NCBI GenBank assembly: GCA_022562855.1
Contig: JADFON010000170.1
Span: forward strand, 1-5,229
Length of the DNA: 5,229 nt
Source: Candidatus Zhuqueibacterota bacterium
GTDB taxonomy: Bacteria; SM23-31
Reading direction: 5' to 3'
Below are positions 1 to 4,370 of the stretch, one piece after another. A model generated the notes under the pieces. It worked only from the letters and a program-made list of their open reading frames with translations, was not told where the DNA came from and made no database searches. The position numbers and the translations under genes were made by a program. Position 1 is the first letter of the stretch. Every line of letters begins with the position of its first letter.

Positions 1-147
1 ATTATTAGAGGATTTCCTTATGAAGTAAAGAAAAAATGTGATATAGAATATAAGAAAATTTGTGAAGATTTGAAAATAGAAAAATTAAATGATGATTTTA
101 TAATTTTTAAAACTTTATCCCCCCCGAAAACCCGTACATTGGGGTAA
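1..147 (+). CDS. C-terminal tail of an unidentified AT-rich protein (cut by left edge)
   Basis: Frame 1 is open from the first base to a TAA at 145-147, giving 48 residues with no internal start required. The peptide is rich in Lys, Asp, Glu and Ile (for example YEVKKKCDIEYKKICEDLKI) and looks like a real charged protein end rather than random translation. I do not recognise the family. GC is about 17% over 1-118 (20 of 118 bases), far below the genes to its right, which suggests a transferred or accessory gene. The last dozen residues (about 118-147) are read through a GC-rich inverted repeat, so the native end may have been replaced by an inserted repeat. It converges on the cystathionine beta-synthase gene. 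AT-rich DNA can leave frames open by chance if the codons happen to avoid stops, so confidence is moderate. Confidence 0.42.
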   Translation: MIRGFPYEVKKKCDIEYKKICEDLKIEKLNDDFIIFKTLSPPKTRTLG

Positions 148-156
148 GGTACGGGT
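130..156 (-). terminator. inverted repeat, possible terminator of the minus-strand gene block
   Basis: An 8-bp perfect stem (130-137 acccgtac with 149-156 gtacgggt) encloses an 11-nt loop. Read on the minus strand, the stem ends in T and is followed by TTTC, a short T-run that would suit a weak intrinsic terminator lying 112 nt after the cystathionine beta-synthase stop. It sits between convergent frames. The T-run is short and the element may instead belong to the GC-rich repeats beside it. Confidence 0.35.
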
Positions 157-177
157 AAAAATTTCATATTAAGACTA

Positions 178-212
178 CTCCTGAAGTCCACCTTCGGGAG
201 GGGAGGTGGGGG
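178..212 (+). repeat. GC-rich intergenic hairpin repeat with two competing folds
   Basis: Bases 178-186 pair with 192-200 (9 bp including one G-T wobble as read on the plus strand, 5-nt loop). Bases 188-193 (ccacct) instead can pair with 204-209 (aggtgg). The two stems share bases and are mutually exclusive. The 3' side is a G-rich run (ggg, gggg, gg, ggggg at 196-212). Its tail, gggg followed by a few bases and gggggat, resembles the tail of the hairpin repeat near 3611-3623, suggesting that both belong to one dispersed intergenic repeat family. No protein is encoded here. Confidence 0.45.
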
Positions 213-223
213 ATTTACTTGTC

Positions 224-239
224 CCTTGTGATAACAAGG
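224..239. repeat. short inverted repeat after the cbs gene
   Basis: ccttgt (224-229) and acaagg (234-239) form a perfect 6-bp stem with a gata loop, 30 nt past the cystathionine beta-synthase stop. Neither strand shows a clear T-run after it, so a terminator role is not supported. It may only stabilise the 3' end of the transcript. Confidence 0.3.
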
Positions 240-268
240 AATTTTGTATAAATTGAATAAAAAATACG

Positions 269-1639
269 CTACACCGATGTATATTCAAGTATATCGAATC
301 TCGTGATAATTCCTTTTATCGATTTTCCCTCTTTAACGAGGGCGGCAGTATTGCTCTTGAGAATTACAATAGCATTTTCAATATTTGAATTTGCGTCAAG
401 AACCGGCAACGGATCGTCCATAACAGAATTTACCCGTGAATCGACACTTACCTTATGCTCGAAAATCTTCGTAAGCACCTCCCTGTCCCTGAAAGTACCG
501 ATCGTATGGTTGTTTTTCATTACCGGTATCTGGGACAACCCGTATTCGTTCATCACATTGAGCGCTTTGTCAATTGTATCATCGGAGTTGACCGAAACAA
601 GCTCCGGGACCCTGCCGCTTTTTGATTCGGTAATCATTTTCAGGGTCATGCGTTCAGGTTTGAATAACCTGTGTTCTTTCATATATTCGTCCGAATGATG
701 CGTGCTGAGATATTTCGAACCCGAGTCTCCCGCTATAGTCAAAACAACGGTGTCATGAGAAAATCTCTTTGCGTATTCGAGCGCCGCCGCTACATGTGTT
801 CCGGTGGAACCCCCGCAATATATCCCTTCTTCTCTCATTAATCTTCTCGAAATCGTAAACGAGTCGCTGTCGTCGATATATATCATTTCATCCACATATT
901 TCAGGTGCAGAGTTTCAGGAATAATGTCCTCTCCTATTCCTTCGACTTTATATGGTTTGAAACCGGACAGGTCGCCGGTGTCGAAGAACTTCTTGATAAC
1001 CGAACCGACCGGGTCCGCGCCGATTATCTTTATGTCCGGATTTTGCTCTTTCAAGTATTTACCGATACCGGAAATCGCCCCCCCGGTTCCCATACCCATC
1101 ACGAACGCATCTATCTTTCCGCCCGTCTGCTCCCAGATCTCCGGTCCGGTCGTGTTGTAATGAGTATCGGGATTCAATTGGTTATAAAACTGGTTGATAA
1201 ACAGCGAATTCGGCGTTTCTTCAGCGATTCGTTTAGCCGTATTCAGGTAATATTCGGGCGAATCCGCAAGAGCGGTGTACGAAGTGATAATAACATCGGC
1301 GCCAAAGGCTTTTATTGTCGCGATTTTCTCCCTGCTCTGTTTATCGGTCACTATAATTATTGACTTGTAGCCCTTTACCGCTGCTACCATTGCGGCAGCC
1401 GCGCCGGTGTTGCCGGATGACCCTTCGACAATAACTCCCCCTTTTTTCAGTTTTCCGGTTTTCTCGGCATTTTCGATAATAGAACAAGCGATCCTGTCCT
1501 TCAGACTTTCGGATGGATTGAAATATTCCAGTTTCACCAGAACCTGTGCGGATTTAGGTTCAGACAGTTTTTGAAGCCGGACTATTGGGGTGCCTCCAAT
1601 TAATTCAAGCACCGAATTGTTAATCCCCGATGATTTCAT
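269..1639 (-). CDS. cbs: cystathionine beta-synthase (PLP fold type II) with C-terminal CBS-domain pair
   Basis: This cytosolic PLP enzyme of the cysteine synthase/cystathionine beta-synthase family most likely condenses serine (or an activated serine) with homocysteine to cystathionine. Numbered from the ATG at 1639 (456 aa), it shows NPSESLKDR with PLP lysine K47, the cofactor-loop SSGNTG at about 74-79, the glycine-rich phosphate loop GMGTGGAISG at about 182-191, the EGIGEDIIP segment and REEGIYCGGSTG. The last two and the extra C-terminal domain favour cystathionine beta-synthase over plain CysK. Residues about 343-456 hold two CBS motifs (a Bateman module), ending in GIITRFDIL, which in relatives regulates by nucleotide or AdoMet binding. 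The N-terminal heme region of animal enzymes is absent. An ATG at 1660 would add seven residues, but the one at 1639 has AAGGAG nine bases upstream, so I prefer it. It overlaps the protease gene by 20 bp. O-acetylserine sulfhydrylase activity cannot be excluded. Confidence 0.93.
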   Translation of the reverse strand: MKSSGINNSVLELIGGTPIVRLQKLSEPKSAQVLVKLEYFNPSESLKDRIACSIIENAEKTGKLKKGGVIVEGSSGNTGAAAAMVAAVKGYKSIIIVTDKQSREKIATIKAFGADVIITSYTALADSPEYYLNTAKRIAEETPNSLFINQFYNQLNPDTHYNTTGPEIWEQTGGKIDAFVMGMGTGGAISGIGKYLKEQNPDIKIIGADPVGSVIKKFFDTGDLSGFKPYKVEGIGEDIIPETLHLKYVDEMIYIDDSDSFTISRRLMREEGIYCGGSTGTHVAAALEYAKRFSHDTVVLTIAGDSGSKYLSTHHSDEYMKEHRLFKPERMTLKMITESKSGRVPELVSVNSDDTIDKALNVMNEYGLSQIPVMKNNHTIGTFRDREVLTKIFEHKVSVDSRVNSVMDDPLPVLDANSNIENAIVILKSNTAALVKEGKSIKGIITRFDILEYTSV

Positions 1640-2579
1640 CCTTCGTTTCTCCTTCTTCATTTATTGATTTAAAATAATATTTCATGCCAAAGTAGAGGGC
1701 GGCAATAGCCCCCATCACAATATAGGCGGGAAAGATAATTCCCATCGACGGGTCTGCACGCAGTTCCTCGCTGGCGTTTAATGCAAACAGAGAAATGCCG
1801 TTGTTCAGTCCATGTATGACAATTGCCGGGTATATACTGTTACTTTTCAAGCTCATAAAACCGAGTACCATAGCAAGCATCATGATCGGCAGCATCCCGA
1901 AAGGATGGAGAACGGAAAACATCATCGCTGTAATTACCACTGCCCATACCGGTGAAAACCGGGATTCGAACGACTGCTGTATAAAACCGCGAAACAGCAT
2001 TTCTTCAAAAAATGCCGCAAATATTACTATCGATATGATTAAAACGATCAGTTTATAAGTACTGTCAAAAAAAAGTGAATCCACGATACCGGTCTCGAAT
2101 TGAGATTTCATATCTGAGTACCAGCCGGGTTGAGGAAGGGATTGTAACATGTTTTCCATAAAATTGATAACAACAACTAACGAAATTCCAATTACGACCG
2201 CAGAAATTAACTGCTGTTTTGAAATGGGGTTTAAACGGAAAATACGGCGGAACGAATACCCTTTGATTTTCGCGAATACGAGAGCGGGTATTATTATTAC
2301 CCCCTCGAGCAAAAGAAATTCCGTATCTAACGGGTAATATACACTGATGACAAAAAATACGATTGTGGCAAAGAAAATAAACCCTGCGGTGACAAAAAGA
2401 ACGATAAAAGTCTCGAAAAGCGTCGGAATTCGAAGCTCATTTGTGGATTCCTCAACCGGCGATCCCGGCCTGCCCCCTGATCCTTTTACGGGCCTGCCCC
2501 CTGATCCTTTTCCGGGCTTGCCCCCGGTTTCTTGTGCGGGCATTCCCCCGGTTTCGTTTTCTAATCCTGTATTTTCCAT
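1620..2579 (-). CDS. CPBP-family intramembrane metalloprotease (Rce1/CAAX-protease-like) with a repetitive N-terminal tail
   Basis: This polytopic membrane protein of 319 aa has all three signature motifs of the CPBP (Abi/CAAX protease) family: EExxxR as E192-E193-M-L-F-R197, FxxxH as F221-H225, and HxxxN as H256-N260. These are the expected metal and catalytic residues, so it should be an active glutamate-type intramembrane protease. The substrate is unknown. Hydrophobic segments lie at about 54-80, 86-104, 122-141, 174-191, 210-245 and 280-300. Residues about 11-42 are an 8-residue imperfect repeat (GGxPxxxx, four copies) rich in Gly, Pro, Lys and Arg, probably a disordered basic tail, which is unusual for the family. 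The Shine-Dalgarno site is weak (tagag about 11 nt upstream). It starts 67 bp after the methyltransferase stop and overlaps the next gene, so co-transcription is likely. Family members serve in bacteriocin immunity, protein processing or regulated proteolysis, and the context does not choose among these. Confidence 0.88.
   Translation of the reverse strand: MENTGLENETGGMPAQETGGKPGKGSGGRPVKGSGGRPGSPVEESTNELRIPTLFETFIVLFVTAGFIFFATIVFFVISVYYPLDTEFLLLEGVIIIPALVFAKIKGYSFRRIFRLNPISKQQLISAVVIGISLVVVINFMENMLQSLPQPGWYSDMKSQFETGIVDSLFFDSTYKLIVLIISIVIFAAFFEEMLFRGFIQQSFESRFSPVWAVVITAMMFSVLHPFGMLPIMMLAMVLGFMSLKSNSIYPAIVIHGLNNGISLFALNASEELRADPSMGIIFPAYIVMGAIAALYFGMKYYFKSINEEGETKDEIIGD
1649..1654 (-). promoter_or_regulatory. 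ribosome binding site deciding the cbs start
   Basis: Minus-strand AAGGAG lies nine bases before the ATG at 1639 and inside the last codons of the CPBP protease gene. The alternative ATG at 1660 is preceded only by an A/T-rich stretch. The arrangement suggests translational coupling of cbs to the protease gene. Confidence 0.6.
2469..2564 (-). repeat. 24-bp tandem repeat coding the N-terminal tail of the CPBP protease
   Basis: Four units of 24 bp lie at 2469-2492, 2493-2516, 2517-2540 and 2541-2564. The first two differ at a single base. The third and fourth are increasingly diverged. The period equals eight codons, so copy-number changes keep the frame. Each unit encodes GGxPxxxx. Confidence 0.8.
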
Positions 2580-2640
2580 AATTCAAGCTCTAAACATGCC
2601 TAATTGAATTTATATGTTGAAATTTTAACCGGAAATATAT

Positions 2641-2654
2641 AACACTTTAGTGTT
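2641..2654. repeat. small palindrome at the methyltransferase stop codon
   Basis: aacact (2641-2646) and agtgtt (2649-2654) are perfect inverted arms across a 2-bp centre that includes the stop codon region. The stem is short and no T-run follows on the minus strand, so it is unlikely to be an efficient terminator. The 67-bp gap to the protease gene shows no other clear signal. Confidence 0.3.
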
Positions 2655-3432
2655 TAATCAGTTTATGCCGTATAATCCCAATTCTATCAAGTAATATCCC
2701 TGTGCTGACTGCGGCATTCAAAGATTCTGCTTTGCCTTTTCCGTGGATTGAGACCAGACGGTCACATTTTTCTATTATCTTTTTCGATATTCCCGTTGCC
2801 TCGTTGCCGATTATCAGGGCTGTTTTATTCGAGTTTTTCGGAATTTCCGATCCGTTTTCCGGCACACTTCCTAAAACCATAAACCCCTTGCTCCGCAAAA
2901 GGTCGATTTGCTTTAGAAGATCGACGTTCTCCCAAACGGGAAGATGAAAAACCGCCCCCATGGACGAACGAATAACTTTGCCGTTCGTTATTTCAACACA
3001 GCCGCTGCTGCAAATAACCCCGTCCCACCCGAACCATGACGCTGTCCTGATAATGGCACCGGTATTACCCGGGTCTGATACATTATCGAGAATCAGGAAT
3101 GATTTTTTTGATCCGGTTTCTACAGATAATCCCGGCGGTTCAGGCAGCGAAACCAACGCAATTATATCCTGGGGTGTTTCGACATCCGAAATCGATTCCA
3201 GAATGGAACCGGTTGTTGTGAAAACGCTCAATACGCGGGGATGGTTTACAATTTTTTGCAGATCTTTCCCTTTTCCACGGCAATAAACCAGTATTTCTAT
3301 TTCAAATCCGTTATTTAGCGCTTCAAGGCATAACTTTTCCCCCTCGATGAGACATTTGCGTTGTTCCCTGCGGATTTTCTTCTGCAGAAACTTCCTGAGA
3401 TACCTGGTCTTATTTTTGGAAAGAACCTCCAT
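2647..3432 (-). CDS. SpoU/TrmH-family RNA 2'-O-ribose methyltransferase
   Basis: This AdoMet-dependent enzyme (261 aa, SPOUT knot fold) methylates a ribose 2'-OH in rRNA or tRNA. Residues about 5-95 match the SpoU substrate-binding domain (RKCLIEGEKLCLEAL is typical). The catalytic domain has motif 1 DNVSDPGNTGAIIRTA (116-131, with N123 and R129), motif 2 LIIGNEATGIS (206-216) and motif 3 AESLNAAVSTGI (235-246), which together form the knotted AdoMet site. The layout is closest to the RlmB/TsnR-like group of 23S rRNA methyltransferases, but the target nucleotide cannot be read from sequence, so I give no symbol. The start ATG is followed by GAGG, and only a weak purine stretch (agaag) precedes it. 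The gene begins about 48 bp after a hairpin-repeat cluster and probably heads a three-gene transcript with the protease and cbs. Length is normal and nothing is broken. Confidence 0.92.
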   Translation of the reverse strand: MEVLSKNKTRYLRKFLQKKIRREQRKCLIEGEKLCLEALNNGFEIEILVYCRGKGKDLQKIVNHPRVLSVFTTTGSILESISDVETPQDIIALVSLPEPPGLSVETGSKKSFLILDNVSDPGNTGAIIRTASWFGWDGVICSSGCVEITNGKVIRSSMGAVFHLPVWENVDLLKQIDLLRSKGFMVLGSVPENGSEIPKNSNKTALIIGNEATGISKKIIEKCDRLVSIHGKGKAESLNAAVSTGILLDRIGIIRHKLIKH

Positions 3433-3479
3433 TTATTTATCTTCTATTTTTCGGTTTCACAAAACTCGATTATCTTTTG

Positions 3480-3628
3480 AACTCACACCTCATTCCCCTC
3501 TCACAGAGATGGGATATTATTGATCTTAAACTATTTGCTCCCCTTCTCTTACCAAGAAAGGAGACTTTACAGGTCTTCTATAATATGCTCCCCTTCTCTT
3601 ACCAAGAGAAGGGGTCGGGGGATGAGTT
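3480..3628. repeat. REP/MITE-like composite of three small hairpins between genes
   Basis: Three hairpins with 3-nt loops follow one another. Unit A is 3494-3514 (9 paired positions with one mismatch). Unit B is about 3541-3561 (an imperfect stem with a bulge). Unit C is 3590-3614 (ccccttctctt, acc, aagagaagggg, a perfect 11-bp stem). Units B and C share an exact 22-bp direct repeat (3536-3557 and 3586-3607) at 50-bp spacing. The outer ends ctcattcccc (3489-3498) and gggggatgag (3617-3626) are inverted with one T-G wobble, so the whole block could fold on itself. No T-run follows unit C on either strand, which argues against a plain terminator. Such CT-rich hairpins followed by ggggtcggggg are typical of dispersed intergenic repeats. 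It fills most of the gap between the EIIA and methyltransferase genes. Confidence 0.7.
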
Positions 3629-3647
3629 TATAAAAAATCTATATTCA

Positions 3648-4115
3648 TTATTTCAAAATTTCTCTTTCACCTTCCTCAACAAGACGTAATGCCTCTTTCG
3701 CCGATGAACAATTAAGCAATTTTTCCCGGTAACCGTCATGATTGAGCAACCGGGAGATCTTGCTCAGGCAATGCAGGTGCGGACCAGCCGGTCCTTCAGG
3801 TGCGGCGATGAGGAAAAAAAGGTAGACAGGTTGAGAGTCAAGAGCGTCAAAGTCAATACCGTCCGGGGCTATGCCAAGCGCCGTAGCAATCTCGTTTACA
3901 CCCTTTGACTTCGCATGCGGTATCGCAATTCCTTTCCCGATACCGGTACTCATGGTTTTTTCGCGGTCGATTACCGATTTCAATACCAAATTTTTGTCAA
4001 TAAGCGGATTAGAAAAAGATATAATATCGACCAATTCGGTGATAATTTCATCCTTTGTTTTTCCTTCAAGCGGCACTTTTACATTTTCAATCGGTAAAAT
4101 TTCTACCAGCTTCAT
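3648..4115 (-). CDS. ptsN: PTS EIIA component, nitrogen/fructose type (PtsN-like)
   Basis: This cytosolic phosphocarrier domain protein (155 aa) has the usual length of a stand-alone EIIA(Ntr/Fru), accepting phosphate from HPr or NPr on a histidine. The phosphorylated residue should be H67 in GIAIPHAKS, preceded by the family segment DREKTMSTGIGKG. The second conserved histidine is H113 in GPHLHCLSKISRLL, and YLFFLIAAPE is the typical core strand before it. There is no attached EIIB, EIIC or transcription-regulator domain, and no rpoN, hpf or hprK gene is beside it in the window. The role could therefore be regulatory (PtsN-like) or part of a sugar PTS encoded elsewhere. The start ATG lacks a clear Shine-Dalgarno site. 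It is separated from the NamZ-like gene by 254 bp and probably has its own promoter. Confidence 0.9.
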   Translation of the reverse strand: MKLVEILPIENVKVPLEGKTKDEIITELVDIISFSNPLIDKNLVLKSVIDREKTMSTGIGKGIAIPHAKSKGVNEIATALGIAPDGIDFDALDSQPVYLFFLIAAPEGPAGPHLHCLSKISRLLNHDGYREKLLNCSSAKEALRLVEEGEREILK

Positions 4116-4147
4116 AAGAACACCCGTTACAATAGAGGAAGAATTAC

Positions 4148-4282
4148 ATGCAATTATATTCGGTAAAATTGAATATATTTTTTTTGCTTATAGCAAATGT
4201 TATGCTTTTTATAAAACTGTCTAATGGGTATGCTTCCCCTGTAAGTGATCCCTATGGCGATCCCGGATCACGTATGGCGTAG
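4148..4282 (+). CDS. candidate small secreted-peptide frame (44 aa), possibly a broken gene
   Basis: ATG at 4148 is preceded by agaggaag (4134-4141), a better Shine-Dalgarno match than most genes here, at suitable spacing. The 44-residue product has a signal-peptide shape: a short start with a Lys (MQLYSVK), a hydrophobic core (NIFFLLIANVMLFI), then LSNGYAS followed by a polar DPYGDPG segment. It stops at TAG 4280-4282 inside an imperfect palindrome. A second plus-strand frame, open from 4249 to a TAA at 4402-4404, overlaps it, so a single shift of frame around 4249-4280 would give about 85 residues. I do not recognise either part. It diverges from the EIIA gene with only 32 bp between the two starts. 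It could be real, a remnant, or chance in AT-rich DNA. Confidence 0.33.
   Translation: MQLYSVKLNIFFLLIANVMLFIKLSNGYASPVSDPYGDPGSRMA
4153..4158 (-). promoter_or_regulatory. possible -10 box upstream of the EIIA gene
   Basis: A minus-strand TATAAT (attata on the plus strand) lies 37 nt before the EIIA start within a strongly A/T-rich stretch (4153-4200). That would give a leader of roughly 25-30 nt. No good -35 hexamer is found 17 nt upstream, and AT-rich DNA produces such hexamers by chance. It would overlap the start of the candidate small plus-strand frame. Confidence 0.25.
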
Positions 4283-4323
4283 TCATCGCTATGTGGATGA
4301 TCACTCACGTAGCGGGACGGGAA
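4234..4323. repeat. long imperfect palindrome / structured intergenic element
   Basis: Agtgatc (4244-4250) pairs with gatcact (4299-4305), cc (4251-4252) with gg (4295-4296), and tatggcgat (4253-4261) with atcgctatg (4285-4293, two wobble pairs on the plus strand). A 23-nt loop (4262-4284) remains. Outer ttccc (4234-4238) can also pair with gggaa (4319-4323). Within the loop, ggatcac (4265-4271) can instead pair with gtgatcc (4245-4251), so two folds compete. The element lies upstream of the EIIA gene and overlaps the end of the small plus-strand frame. It may be a dispersed repeat, a leader structure or a protein-binding palindrome. Confidence 0.5.
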
Positions 4324-4335
4324 AAGAAAGAAATA

Positions 4336-4370
4336 TTTGTTGCAAAGTCAACAAAAAAAGGAACCGGTTC
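4336..4370 (-). terminator. possible terminator of the NamZ-like gene
   Basis: Directly at the stop codon lies a perfect 10-bp palindrome (4361-4370, gaaccggttc), followed on the minus strand by C and seven T (4353-4359). A second inverted repeat, tttgttg (4336-4342) with caacaaa (4349-4355), has a 7-bp stem and 6-nt loop and uses some of the same T residues. The first palindrome leaves only three pairs once a loop forms, so termination strength is doubtful. The position and T-run are what support the call. Confidence 0.4.

Noticed and set aside
905-1363. Plus-strand 152-codon frame inside cbs
   Set aside because: It lies wholly opposite the PLP-enzyme core, which carries all the conserved motifs. 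The arginine-rich translation looks like an antisense shadow.
269-1639. Annotation as plain cysteine synthase (cysK)
   Set aside because: The C-terminal CBS-domain pair and the EGIGEDIIP and REEGIYCGGSTG segments fit cystathionine beta-synthase better, though activity overlap is known in the family.
2347-2607. Plus-strand 86-codon proline-rich frame
   Set aside because: It is the antisense reading of the tandem repeat in the protease gene, whose minus-strand frame has clear family motifs.
3536-3607. Two 22-bp repeats separated by 28 bp as a small CRISPR array
   Set aside because: There are only two copies, each is one arm plus loop of a hairpin, no cas gene is nearby and the unit fits an intergenic REP-like repeat.
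3590-3614. Perfect 11-bp hairpin as an intrinsic terminator for the EIIA gene
   Set aside because: No T-run follows on the minus strand, and a near-copy lies 50 bp away, so a repeat is the better reading. Some terminator effect is still possible.
3477-3689. Plus-strand 70-codon frame over the repeat cluster
   Set aside because: It is translated almost entirely from the hairpin repeats and the 3' end of the EIIA gene on the other strand. No family features or ribosome site were seen.
4183-4197. tttgct/agcaaa hairpin as a terminator
   Set aside because: The stem is six AT-rich pairs with a 3-nt loop and has A, not T, after it on the minus strand. It also lies within the candidate small frame.
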